Part shown: one piece after another, positions 1 through 9,900 of the stretch
Layout: the number at the start of each line of letters is the position of its first letter
How positions within the stretch are numbered: the first letter of the stretch is position 1
NCBI RefSeq assembly: GCF_000498395.2
Contig: NZ_CP010979.1
Location: 3,534,001-3,598,000, forward strand
Direction: 5' to 3'
From: Pseudomonas putida S13.1.2
GTDB taxonomy: Bacteria > Pseudomonadota > Gammaproteobacteria > Pseudomonadales > Pseudomonadaceae
Length of the DNA: 64,000 bases
Made by a program: the position numbers and the translations under genes
The notes under the pieces: model-generated
Told to the model about the DNA's origin: nothing
Database searches by the model: none
Seen by the model: only the letters and a program-made list of their open reading frames with translations

Positions 1-2
1 TG

Positions 3-509
3 GCCCGCTTGCTGGCCGAGGGGCGGGGGTCGCTGGCGTTTCTGATTGGCGATAACGCCTGCCGCTATCGCCTGCTGGGGACCGCTATCCACTGGGACCG
101 TGTGCTGCTGGCCTTCGACGGCGAGCAGGCGCTGGGCTTTGCCGCGTTCAAGCATGGCCGGCGCGGGCCGTTTGCCTTGCACTGGCGGCCGTTCATTCGT
201 GAATTTGGCGTGCTCAGTGGCTGGGTGCGGTTTATCGGCTTCTGCCTGAGCGAGCTGCGCGAATGGCGCTACCCGTTCTTGCTGTACGGGCTGCGGGTCA
301 GCAAGCCCGCACGCCAGCAGGGCGTGGGCTCGGCGCTGGTGCAGGCGTGCTGCGCGCACGCCGCCGGGCAGGGCTTTGCCCAGGTCGAGCTGGAAGTGCC
401 GCTGAGTAATCATCGGGCACAGCACCTGTACCTGCACAATGGCTTTGCCCTGCGCCGCAAGCGTTGGGTACCGTTCCCCCCGGTGCGCAACATGTGGCGG
501 GCCGTGTAA
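3..509 (+). CDS. GNAT-family N-acetyltransferase (5' end outside window)
   Basis: The reading frame is open to the left edge of the window, so the start lies upstream and only the last ~168 codons are seen. The fold is GNAT: an acetyl-CoA-binding A-motif of the R/Q-x-x-G-x-G/A kind is visible as RQQGVGSALVQ around residue 105, followed by ELEVPLSNHRAQHLYLHNGF, the usual beta5/alpha4 stretch with N and Y before a GF turn. Substrate is unknown. Its stop codon TAA overlaps the ATG of the kpsC-like gene (TAATG), so the two are translationally coupled and the enzyme probably belongs to the same surface-polysaccharide or lipid operon. Family assignment is solid; function is inference from context. 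Confidence 0.8.
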   Translation, partial: ARLLAEGRGSLAFLIGDNACRYRLLGTAIHWDRVLLAFDGEQALGFAAFKHGRRGPFALHWRPFIREFGVLSGWVRFIGFCLSELREWRYPFLLYGLRVSKPARQQGVGSALVQACCAHAAGQGFAQVELEVPLSNHRAQHLYLHNGFALRRKRWVPFPPVRNMWRAV

Positions 510-2653
510 TGCACAACACGCCGCCCGTTGTACCCCACCCGCCCGAAGGTTACCTGCCACCCGAAACCCTGGTAGACGGCACTGGCTGGGTCGGCATCAT
601 GTCGCAATGGGTGGCCTGGAAGGTCCTGCACCTGCCACAGTTCCTCGGCCCGGAAGGCCCGCCCTTCTGGCTGTGGCGCCGTGGCCGCAAGGCGCCCAAG
701 GGGCTCAAGGCCATTGCCGGTATCGGCTACAAGCAATCGTCGGCCCATGCCCGGGTGCTGTGCCAGCGCTGGGGCCTGCCGTATATCGCGCTGGAAGACG
801 GCTTTTTGCGTTCGTCTTCGCTGGGCATCGAGGGCGATACGCCAATGTCCATGGTGGTCGACCCGGTGGGCATCCACTACCTGGCCGACCGCCCTTCGCT
901 GCTGGAAAACATCCTGCAGCAGCCCGAGGCGCTTAGCGCATACGAGCTGGATTGCGCCCGCGAACTGATTGCCTTGATGCGCAGCAGCGGCATCGGCAAG
1001 TACAACAACGCCCAGGACCTGCCCGCCGACGACCCGCTGGGGCGCGAGCGGCCGTTGGTGCTGGTGGTGGACCAGACTGCCGGGGATTATTCGATCCCGG
1101 GGGGCGGGCTGTGCGAAGCCGACTACGTGCGCATGCTGGATCAGGCCCTGGCGGAAAACCCGGATGCCGAGGTGCGCGTGCGCATTCACCCGGACTGCCT
1201 GGGCGGGCAAAAGCCCAGTTGCCTGCTGGATGCCGCGCGGGCCCGTGGGGTAACGCTGGAGGCGCGGCCGGTAGCCTGGGCGTCACTGGCCCGGCGTGCC
1301 CGGCGGGTGTACGTGGGTACCAGCCAGGCCGGGCTGGAGGCGTTGATCCAGGGCGTGCCGGTCACCTGCTTTGGCCTGCCGTTTTACGCGGGCTGGGGGC
1401 TGACCGATGACCGCATGGCCATTCCTCGCCGGCAGGCCCGGCCAGACCTGGTGCAACTGGTGGCGGCGGCCTATGTGCGCTACTGCCGCTACGTCAACCC
1501 GCTGAACGGCCAACTGACCGATGCCTTGACCGTTGCCCGCCAGCTGGCCAGCACAAAAGCCCGCGATGCGGCGTTTGCCGGCCCCACTACGGTATTGGGC
1601 GTGAAGCGGCACAAGCAGCACAACATCAGGCGTTTTTTTGCAAGCCGTTGGGGGCAGTTGCGCTTCAGCGTGGACGGCCCGCAACTGGTAAACCAGGTGG
1701 CTGCCGAACAGGGGCGGCTGCTGGTATGGGCTGCGCGCGAGCCGGCCGGCCTGGCTGACCGTGCGCGCCAGGCGGGGGTGCCACTGTGGCGGGTTGAGGA
1801 TGGTTTCCTGCGCTCCACGGGGCTGGGTGCTACCAACAGCCCGGCGCTGTCGCTGGTACTGGACCGGGGTGGCATTCATTACGATGCGCAGTCTGCCAGC
1901 GACCTGGAGCAGCTGTTGCAGCATGGCGACTATGATGCCCCAAGCCTGGCCGAGGCGGCGCGCTTGCGGGCGCAGATCGTTGCCAGCGGTACCAGCAAGT
2001 TCAACCTGCGCAGCAAGCTGCGCCCGGCCCTGCTGGGGCAGCCGGGCCAACTGCGGGTATTGGTGGTGGGCCAAGTCGAGGATGATGCCTCGGCGCTGTG
2101 CAGCGGTGGCGGTGCCGGGTGCAACCTGCGCCTGCTGCAACAGGTGCGCGCGCGGTTGCCCGATGCGTGGATTGTGTACAAGCCGCACCCCGACGTGGAA
2201 GCCGGCAAGCGCCGCGGGCAGATCGCCCCGGCACAGTTGGTGGGGCTGGCCGACCAGGTGCTGGCAGGTGTGGACATCGCTGGCCTGTATGGCCAGGTCG
2301 ATGCGCTGCATACGCTAAGTTCCACTGCGGGCTTTGAGGCCTTGCTGCGCGGGCTGCCGGTGGTCACCTATGGCACGCCGTTCTATGCCGGCTGGGGTTT
2401 GACCGAGGACCATCAGCCCTTGCCGCGGCGCACCCGGCGTTTAACCCTGGACCAGTTGGTAGCCGGCGCCCTGTTGCGCTATGCGCGCTATGCCGACGTC
2501 CAGCAAGACCTGCCCTGCGATGCCTGGCACGCCCTCGCCTGCCTCAGCGCGCCGCACCCGGCGCGGGTGGCCTGTCGGCGAGTGGCGCCGTTGCTCAACT
2601 ATACCCGGACCATGCTCGGCTGCGGCCGGCCACTGGCCCCATCAAAGGACTAG
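509..2653 (+). CDS. kpsC: KpsC-like capsule lipid-linker beta-Kdo glycosyltransferase
   Basis: The 714-aa product has two tandem KpsC-type halves. EDGFLRS occurs at about residues 96-102 and again at 430-436, each followed by a (S/G)LG...S(M/L)V(V/L)D..GIHY block, and each half ends in P(F)YAGWGLT. This duplicated architecture is that of KpsC (GT99 plus GT107), the cytoplasmic enzyme that adds alternating beta-linked Kdo residues to the phosphatidylglycerol primer anchoring group 2 capsules. I chose ATG 509, which overlaps the upstream stop; an in-frame upstream codon at 464 would place the start inside the GNAT gene. A dioxygenase gene follows after 3 bp. KpsS and the KpsMTED exporter are not in this window and would have to lie to the left or elsewhere. 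Confidence 0.88.
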   Translation: MHNTPPVVPHPPEGYLPPETLVDGTGWVGIMSQWVAWKVLHLPQFLGPEGPPFWLWRRGRKAPKGLKAIAGIGYKQSSAHARVLCQRWGLPYIALEDGFLRSSSLGIEGDTPMSMVVDPVGIHYLADRPSLLENILQQPEALSAYELDCARELIALMRSSGIGKYNNAQDLPADDPLGRERPLVLVVDQTAGDYSIPGGGLCEADYVRMLDQALAENPDAEVRVRIHPDCLGGQKPSCLLDAARARGVTLEARPVAWASLARRARRVYVGTSQAGLEALIQGVPVTCFGLPFYAGWGLTDDRMAIPRRQARPDLVQLVAAAYVRYCRYVNPLNGQLTDALTVARQLASTKARDAAFAGPTTVLGVKRHKQHNIRRFFASRWGQLRFSVDGPQLVNQVAAEQGRLLVWAAREPAGLADRARQAGVPLWRVEDGFLRSTGLGATNSPALSLVLDRGGIHYDAQSASDLEQLLQHGDYDAPSLAEAARLRAQIVASGTSKFNLRSKLRPALLGQPGQLRVLVVGQVEDDASALCSGGGAGCNLRLLQQVRARLPDAWIVYKPHPDVEAGKRRGQIAPAQLVGLADQVLAGVDIAGLYGQVDALHTLSSTAGFEALLRGLPVVTYGTPFYAGWGLTEDHQPLPRRTRRLTLDQLVAGALLRYARYADVQQDLPCDAWHALACLSAPHPARVACRRVAPLLNYTRTMLGCGRPLAPSKD

Positions 2654-2656
2654 ATC

Positions 2657-3700
2657 ATGCCTGTTTCGATCAAGGACATCGGCCGTTACGCGGCACTTCC
2701 CTGGCATTGCATGCAGTTGGCTACCCATGCCAAGTCGTTCGAGAACAACCCGGTGCTGGGCAGTGCCCGGCTCAACGCCCTGGGCCTGCATGTGCAGCGC
2801 CGCCAGTTGGCGATGGCCATGGCCGGCTACCGCCGTAATGCGTTGGCATCGCGGCTGGATGCCGGTGAGCGCGAGCATTTTGAGCAGAACGGTTTTTTCA
2901 TTCGCGAAAACGCCCTGCCAGCCGAGCAGTTTGCGGCCTTGCGCGCCGAGCTGGGTGCGTTGCGCAGCACCGGTTGGGAAATGCGCCAGGGCCGTGCGGT
3001 TACCCGCCGGGTCAGCCTTGATCAGGACGTGCTGGCGCAAAACCCGGCCAGTGCGGCGTTTGTGATGGACCGCGGGGTGCGCGACCTGATCGCCTATGCG
3101 TCGTCCAATACCGGTGGCATTACCTACCAGTTGCAGTCGATCGTGATTGACGCTGCCAATGCCGACCAAGACCCGCAGACCCGCTTGCATGCCGACACTT
3201 TCCACCCCACGGCCAAGGCATGGTTGTTTCTGGATGACGTGCAGGATGACCAAGGGCCGTTCAGTTATGTACCGGGCTCGCACCGTCTGACGCCAGAGCG
3301 CCTGGCCTGGGAGTACCGTCAAAGCCTCGGGGCGGCGCGTTCGAGCGAGCAGATGCACCGTGAGGGTTCGTTCCGCATCGACGAACCCGACCTGGCCGCC
3401 CTCGGCCTGCCCCCACCACGCCGCTTTGCCGTACCGGCCAACACCCTGGTGGTGGCGGACACGTCTGGCTTCCATGCCCGCTGTGCAAGCCACCAAGCCA
3501 GCCACCGGGTAGAGATATACGCCAGCCTGCGACGCAACCCGTTCATTCCCTGGCGTGGCGCGCACCTGTTTGCGCTGCCGTGGATTGCCAATCATCACAT
3601 GCGTTGGGATATACGCTTGAAGCGGTTGATGGGGTTTGACAAGAAGAGCCATTGGCGGTTTGTGGAGCAGTTGAATGCGTATGAGGCGCCGCATATCTGA
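2657..3700 (+). CDS. PhyH-family Fe(II)/2-oxoglutarate dioxygenase
   Basis: This 347-aa protein resembles phytanoyl-CoA dioxygenases. The metal triad is visible as H178-x-D180 (in RLHADTFHP) and H273 (in DTSGFHARC), with an arginine about 12 residues later (ASHRVEIY) suited to bind 2-oxoglutarate. FSYVPGSHR at ~202-210 is a family hallmark. The start at ATG 2657 has AAAGGA about 8 bases upstream and lies 3 bp after kpsC, so the two are one operon. Members hydroxylate acyl chains, lipids or secondary metabolites. Convergent across the repeat array are an oxoamine synthase and a reducing PKS, so a lipid or polyketide substrate is plausible, but substrate and role are inferred only. Confidence 0.82.
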   Translation: MPVSIKDIGRYAALPWHCMQLATHAKSFENNPVLGSARLNALGLHVQRRQLAMAMAGYRRNALASRLDAGEREHFEQNGFFIRENALPAEQFAALRAELGALRSTGWEMRQGRAVTRRVSLDQDVLAQNPASAAFVMDRGVRDLIAYASSNTGGITYQLQSIVIDAANADQDPQTRLHADTFHPTAKAWLFLDDVQDDQGPFSYVPGSHRLTPERLAWEYRQSLGAARSSEQMHREGSFRIDEPDLAALGLPPPRRFAVPANTLVVADTSGFHARCASHQASHRVEIYASLRRNPFIPWRGAHLFALPWIANHHMRWDIRLKRLMGFDKKSHWRFVEQLNAYEAPHI

Positions 3701-3789
3701 GGGGGCTGGTGTGAGGCTCTAGCTGGGCCTGGCTCTGGTTTTCTTGGGGCTGGATGGTAAGGCTTGGCTTGTGGGGGCCTGCTGTATCG

Positions 3790-5580
3790 AGCGCCACCCC
3801 GCGGCGGATGGCACCGGCTTCGCCGGTGTTCGCGGGCATGCCCGCTCCCACAGTGATCGCGCTAGCTTTCCGGTGTTGTGCAAGACTGTTGTCCCCACAG
3901 GTACTGCATATGCCTGACGCCTGCGCACTTACCTGTGGGAGCGGGTTTACCCGCGAAGAATCCAGCGCGGTGAATGGCACCGGCTTCGCCGGTGTTCGCG
4001 GCTAAAGCCGCTCCCACAATGATCGCGCTAGCTTTCCGGTGTTGTGCAAGACTGTTGTCACCACATGTACTGCATAAGCCTGAGGCCTGCGCGCTTACCT
4101 GTGGGAGCGGGTTTACCCGCGAAGAATCCAGCGTGGTGGATGGCACCGGCTTCGCCGGTGTTCGCGGGGCAAGCCCGCTTCCACAGTGATCACATTTTGA
4201 GCAAGGCAGTTGCTCTCACACAGGTAGCGCATAAGCCTGAAGCCTGCGCGCTTACCTGTGGGAGCGGGTTTACCCGCGAAGAATCCAACGCGGTGAATGG
4301 CACCGGCTTCGCCGGTGTTCGCGGCTAAAGCCGCTCCCACAATGATCGCGCTAGCTTTCAGGTGTTGTGCAAGACAGTTGTCACCACATGTACTGCATAA
4401 GCCTGAAGCCTGCGCGCTTACCTGTGGGAGCGGGTTTACCCGCGAAGAATCCAGCGCGGTGAATGGCACCGGCTTCGCCGGTGTTCGCGGGGCAAGCCCG
4501 CTCCTACAGTGATTGCGCAAACCTTGAAATTTTGAGCAAGGCAGTTGCTCTCACACAGGTAGCGCATAAGCCTGAAGCCTGCGCGCTTACCTGTGGGAGC
4601 GGGTTTACCCGCGAAGAATCCAGCGCGGTGGATGGCACCGGCTTCGCCGGTGTTCGCGGGGCAAGCCCGCTCCCACAGTGATTGCGCAAACCTTCAAGTT
4701 TTGAGTAAGGCAGTTGCTCTCACACAGGTAGCGCATAAGCCTGAAGCCTGCGCGCTTACCTGTGGGAGCGGGTTTACCCGCGAAGAATCCAGCGTGGTGG
4801 ATGGCACCGGCTTCGCCGGTGTTCGCGGCTAAAGCCGCTCCCACAATGATCGCGCTAGCTTTCAGGTGTTGTGCAAGACAGTTGTCACCACATGTACTGC
4901 ATAAGCCTGAGGCCTGCGCGCTTACCTGTGGGAGCGGGTTTACCCGCGAAGAATCCAACGCGGTGAATGGCACCGGCTTAGCCGGTGTTCGCCGGGCAAG
5001 CCCGCTTCCATAGTGATTGCGCAAACCTTGAAATTTTGAGTAAGGCAGTTGCTCTCCCACAGGTAGCGCATAAGCCTGAAGCCTGCGCGCTTACCTGTGG
5101 GAGCGGGCATGCCCGCTCCCACAGTGATCGCGCAAACCTTCTAAGTTTGAGCAAGGCAGTTGCTCTCACCCAGGTAGCACATAAGCCTGAAGCCTGCGCG
5201 GGGTCCCTGTGGGAGCGGGCGTGCCCGCGAAGAATCCAGCGTGGTGGATGGCACCGGCTTCGCCGGTGTTCGCGGGCATGCCCGCTCCCACAGTGATCGC
5301 GCAAACCTTCTAAGTTTGAGCAAGGCAGTTGCTCTCACCCAGGTAGCACATAAGCCTGAAGCCTGCGCGATTACCTGTGGGAGCGGGTTTACCCGCGAAG
5401 AATCCAGCGCGGTGGATGGCACCGGCTTCGCCGGTGTTCGCGGGGCAAGCCCGCTCCCACAGTGATCACATTTTGAGTAAGGCAGTTGCTCTCACACAGG
5501 TAGCGCATAAGCCTGAAGCCTGCGCGGTACCTGTAGGAGCGGCCTTGTGCCGCGAAGCGCCGCAAGGGCGGCGCTCGATT
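3790..5580. repeat. Tandem array of paired REP elements (about ten units)
   Basis: The gap between the convergent dioxygenase and oxoamine-synthase genes is almost wholly repetitive. Units beginning CCTGTGGGAGCGGG start at 3932, 4098, 4255, 4421, 4590, 4759, 4925, 5094, 5206 and 5374, with a divergent one at 5530, so the period is mostly 157-169 bp. Each full unit has outer arms GTGGGAGCGGG and CCCGCTCCCAC and an inner hairpin CACCGGC-TTC-GCCGGTG. A partial unit lies at about 3800-3930. The unit at 5094 lacks about 56 bp of its centre. Two spacer types alternate: A (with GATCGCGCTAGCTTTC) and B (with GAGYAAGGCAGTTGCTCTC). Such arrays may end transcription from both sides and are amplified by duplication. 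ORFs read through it are translated repeats, not genes. Confidence 0.95.
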
Positions 5581-5620
5581 TCGGCGACAGCACACACCCC
5601 AAGCCGACCACAGCCAGCCC

Positions 5621-6973
5621 TCAGCCCAGGCGGGCCATTTCCTCTGCCACCACCGCCACGGTATGCCGAACCTGCGCTTCGGTATGCTCACAAGACACAA
5701 AGAACCGCACCCGCGCCGAATGCTCCGGCACCGCCGGGTACAGGATCGGCTGGGCATTGATGCCGCGCTCGAACAAGGCACTGGACAAACGCCCGGCCTT
5801 GAATGAACTGCCAGTAATCACCGGTATCACCGCCAACCCGGTACTGGTTGCCGTATCCAGCCCCGCCTCACGCGCCAAACGCAGAAACAACTCGCCACGC
5901 GCCTGCACCCGCGCTACCCGCTCTTGGTCATCCGCCAGCAGCTGCAACGCCGCCAGCGCAGCAGCCGTGACCGCCGGTGGCATGCCCACGCTGTACAAAA
6001 AGCCCGGCGCCAGAAACTTCAGGTGCTCGATCAATGCCGTACTGCCGGCGATATAACCACCGCAACTGGCCAGGGTCTTGCTCAGCGTCCCCATCCAGAT
6101 ATCAACGTCATTACCCGCCAGGCCAAAATGCTCGCGAATACCTTTGCCCGTAGCACCCATCACCCCCAGCGAATGCGCTTCGTCCACCATCAGAAACACC
6201 TTGTACTTGTTCCTGAGTTCAACGAATCGGGGCAGGTCCGGGTAGTCGCCATCCATGCTGTACACGCCTTCCACCACCACCAGCACCCGCTCGAAGTGCT
6301 GGCGCTGCTCTGCCAGCAGACGGTCCAGCGCTTCCCAGTCGTTGTGCGCAAAACTCAGGCGGCGTGCACCCGAAAGCTGAACCCCCTGCACGACGCTGTT
6401 ATGGATCAGCTCGTCATGCACCACCAGGTCGCGCGGCCCGAACAGGTAGCCGATGGTGGTGACGTTGGTCGCGTGGCCGCTAACCATGACAACGGCATCG
6501 TCCACGTCGTAAAGGCGGGCCAGTTCACGCTCAAGCTCACGGTGCAGCGGGCGGTCGCCAGAAACCGGGCGGCTGGCCGACACCGAAGTGCCATAGCGGT
6601 CGATCGCGGCCTTCGCCGCTTCGGCCACCCTCGGGTGGCCGGAGTAACCCAGGTAGTTGTAACTGGCAAAGTTGAGGTACTCGCGCTCGCCAATCTGCGT
6701 CTGTGCACCGGCGGTGCCCTGATGCAGGCGGAAGAACGGGTTGCTCAGCCCCAATTGCTTCGCGCCCTGTTCAATCACGCGCAACTGCTGGTACCCCGGG
6801 TGCTGATCAAAGCGATAGTAGCTCTCGGGCACTTTCAGGGCAGCCTGTTGCACCTGCTCCAGGGTAGTGCCCGGCTCGCCCTCGGCAGCCGCATGGCGGC
6901 GCCGTGCGAGGGCTTGCTGGATCAAGCGTTGCTTGGCATCGCCACCAAGGCCGGTCGGGGTTTTGGCTGTCAT
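5621..6973 (-). CDS. Alpha-oxoamine synthase (BioF/KBL/SPT-like, PLP-dependent)
   Basis: A 450-aa fold-type I PLP enzyme of the alpha-oxoamine synthase family, which condenses an amino acid with an acyl thioester with loss of CO2. Seen: the pyridine-stacking region MVSGHATNV, VVHDELIHNS, the cofactor Asp and His in DEAHSLGVMG, and the Schiff-base lysine K299 in TLSKTLASCGG. An N-terminal extension of about 75 residues precedes the catalytic core. The gene starts 9 bp after the PKS stop, with a weak AAGAG, so the pair is co-transcribed. As in fungal Fum8 or the oxoamine synthases of saxitoxin and prodigiosin routes, it probably releases the ACP-bound chain as an alpha-amino ketone. It is not the biotin enzyme: no bio genes are nearby. 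Family certain, product inferred. Confidence 0.88.
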   Translation of the reverse strand: MTAKTPTGLGGDAKQRLIQQALARRRHAAAEGEPGTTLEQVQQAALKVPESYYRFDQHPGYQQLRVIEQGAKQLGLSNPFFRLHQGTAGAQTQIGEREYLNFASYNYLGYSGHPRVAEAAKAAIDRYGTSVSASRPVSGDRPLHRELERELARLYDVDDAVVMVSGHATNVTTIGYLFGPRDLVVHDELIHNSVVQGVQLSGARRLSFAHNDWEALDRLLAEQRQHFERVLVVVEGVYSMDGDYPDLPRFVELRNKYKVFLMVDEAHSLGVMGATGKGIREHFGLAGNDVDIWMGTLSKTLASCGGYIAGSTALIEHLKFLAPGFLYSVGMPPAVTAAALAALQLLADDQERVARVQARGELFLRLAREAGLDTATSTGLAVIPVITGSSFKAGRLSSALFERGINAQPILYPAVPEHSARVRFFVSCEHTEAQVRHTVAVVAEEMARLG

Positions 6974-6982
6974 CTAACGCTC

Positions 6983-9900
6983 TTAATCAATCAATCGGTT
7001 GGGTGCTGCACTGGTGTCGGCCAGGGCTGCGTTCATCTGCGCCAATGCTTCGGCACTGTGTTCGCTGCCATGACGGGCAAGCACATTCTGCGCCAGCTGC
7101 CCTTCGCCACTTCCCGCCTCACCACGCAACAGCTCCAGCAAGCGCGCGGCAAGCTTGTCGATGCTGGAACTGTCGCTCAGCTCCATCACCGGCAGGCGAA
7201 TACCGAAACGCTCCTCCAATGCCACCACCAGCTCCACACTCATCAACGAGTCGAGCCCCAGTTCTTGCAGCGGGCGCTGTGCATCCAGGCGGGCCGGCGG
7301 CAGGCGCAGAATCTCGCACACCTCGTGCTTGAGCATTTCCGCAAAGCGCTCGAGCAGCTCGCCATCGTCAAGTTCTGCCAGCATGCGCTGGATGTCTTCA
7401 CCGCCGCCTTCATCTTCCTGGTCACTGCCATGGGCACGGGCCAACTCAGCAAAGCGCGGCGTGGCAGCGCTGGGCAGGAAACGCGACAGCGCCTTGAAAT
7501 CCAGCTCCAGCACGCCGTGGCCGTTGTCGCCCTCCAGCAGCATGGCCTCCAGTTGCGCCAGGGCCACCTCGGCCCGCAGGGGCGCCCCCCCCATGCGGCT
7601 TTGCAAAGCGTCCTTGATCTGGCTGTTGCGGGCCAGGAAGCCAACATCGTCAATGGCCCCCCACAGCACGGCCGTGGCCGCCAGCCCCTGGGCGCGGCGA
7701 TGCCGCGCCAGCGCTTCCAGCCAATGGTTGGCCGCCACATAGTTGGCCTGGCCGGGGTTGCCGAACAGGGTAGTGGCCGACGAGAACATGACGAAGAAGT
7801 CCAGCGCCTGGGCCTTGGTCAGCTCGTGCAGGTACTGCGCGCCTTTGGCCTTGGGCTCCAGCACGCGGTGCAACTGCTCGGCATCAAGGTTGCGGATCAG
7901 GCCGTCGTCGATCACCGTCGCCGCATGCACCAAGCCACGCAGCGGCCACGGGCTGGCGGCAATACGCTCGAGCACTGCGCGCAGTTGCCCGCGGTCAGTG
8001 ATGTCGCACGCCACGGCCTGCACATCGATACCCTGCGCGTGCCACAGCGCCAGCTGCGGCTGGGCTTCGGCACTGGCCGGGCCGCGACGGCCCAGCAACA
8101 CCAGGTGACGGGCGCCTTTGTCGATCAGCCACTGTGCCGTGCGCAAGCCAAAGCCGCCCAGGCCACCGGTGACCAGGTAGCTGGCATCGGCAGCAAGCTG
8201 CAGTGCCCGCACCGGCTGGGCACGGGTGTCTACTGTCTGCTGAATGGGGTTGGCATAGGTCACCACCACCTTGCCAATCTGCCGCGCCTGCTGCATGTAG
8301 CGGTAGGCCTCGACCACCTGGTTGGCGTCGAACTCGCGGAACGGCAACGGGTGCAGGATACCCTGGGCAAACAGCTCCATCATTTCGGCAAACAGCCGGC
8401 GGGTGAGCGCGGGGCGTTCGCTCATCAGCTGGTCGGCATCGATACCGAAGTAGCTGATGTTGTTGCGGAACGGGCGCAGGCCGATGCGGGTGTTCTGGTA
8501 GAAGTCGCGCTTGCCCAGCTCCAGGAAGCGGCCAAACGGCTTGAGCACCTGGAAGTTGCGGTTGATGGCTTCACCGGCCAGCGAGTTGAGCACCACGTCC
8601 ACGCCACGCCCGCCGGTGGCCGCCAGCACCTGGTCGGCATAGGCCAGCGAACGCGAGTCGTAGACGTTGTCCACGCCCAGCAGGCGCAAGAAGTCGCGCT
8701 TCTCGTCGCTGCCCGCGGTGGCATGGATTTCCGCCCCCAGCCACTTGGCAATCTGGATGGCGGCAATGCCCACGCCACCGGCAGCACCATGGATCAGCAC
8801 CTTCTCGCCCGGCTCCAGGCGCGCCAGGTGATGCAGCGCGTAGTACACGGTGAAGAAGGTACTTGGAATGGTCGCCGCCGCTTCGAACGACATCCCTTCG
8901 GGAATACGGGCCACGGCGTTGGCGTTGGTTACCAGGCGGTTGGCGAAGCTGCACGGGCCAAAGCCCACCACGCGGTCACCCGGGGCGAAATCGCCGACCA
9001 CTTCGGCGCCTTTGCCTTCTACCACACCGGCAAATTCAAAGCCCAGGGTGGGGCCGGAGAAACCGTTTTCGATGGCTTCGTCCGACAGCAGGCCAAGGGC
9101 AAACATCACATCACGGAAGTTGAGGCCGGTAGCGCGTACGACAATGTCCAGCTCGTCCGCCGCCGGTTGCCGGGGCTCGCGCACTTCCCAACGCAGGTTG
9201 CGCAACTGGCCGGGCAGGTCGAAGCCCAGGCATACCCACTGCGCAGCAGCATCCACACTGCCCGGCTGGCCAGCCAGTACGCGCAGGCGCGGCACATAAC
9301 GGCGGCCTTCGGCATCAAGCGCCAGTTCGGTTTCGCTGTCGGCATGCAGCAACGACGGCAGCGCCAGCTCGACGGGTGCAGTGTGCGCCAGGTCAAGCTG
9401 GCGTATGCGGCAGCTGGGCGACTCGTTGGCCAGGGTGCGGCCAAAACCCCAGAACGCAGCGTCGGCAATGGCCGAGACATCGGCGGCGGTGTCGGTACCA
9501 TACAGGTGCTCGGCAGCACCGCGGCTGAACAGCCAGCACTGCGGGGCAATGCCCAGCGACTCACACGCCTGTACCAGTGCGGCCGCCTGCAGGCAGCGCT
9601 CGGCCTGGGCATCCAGGCCTGCATTGCTGTCGAAGCCGGCCAGGTGCAGCACGTGCTCCGGCGGCTGGGCCAGGGCGCCCAGCTGCTTGGCCAGCGCCTC
9701 TGCAGCACCCGGTTGCAGCAGGTCTACCTGCTGGCCCTGGGCACGCAATTGCTCGGCCAGCCGCAACGCAGCGCCCTGCCCCGCTTCGGCCAGCACGGCC
9801 CAGCGCTGCTGCACGGCCTCGGGGGCGCCAGCATCAATGCCAGCGGGCTTGTCGGCCAGCAGCAGGTAGCTGCCACAGGCGTTACCCGGCAAGGCTTCAA

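Noticed and set aside
3719..5465. Small frames within the repeat array (60-150 codons)
   Set aside because: All are translations of the same repeat (MAPASPVFA, ALTCGSGFT and the like) and recur with the unit.
3790..5580. CRISPR array
   Set aside because: Units are long and palindromic, spacers recur instead of being unique, and no cas genes are present. REP pairs explain it.
5621..6973. Biotin gene bioF
   Set aside because: No biotin genes nearby, an N-terminal extension, and tight coupling to a PKS.
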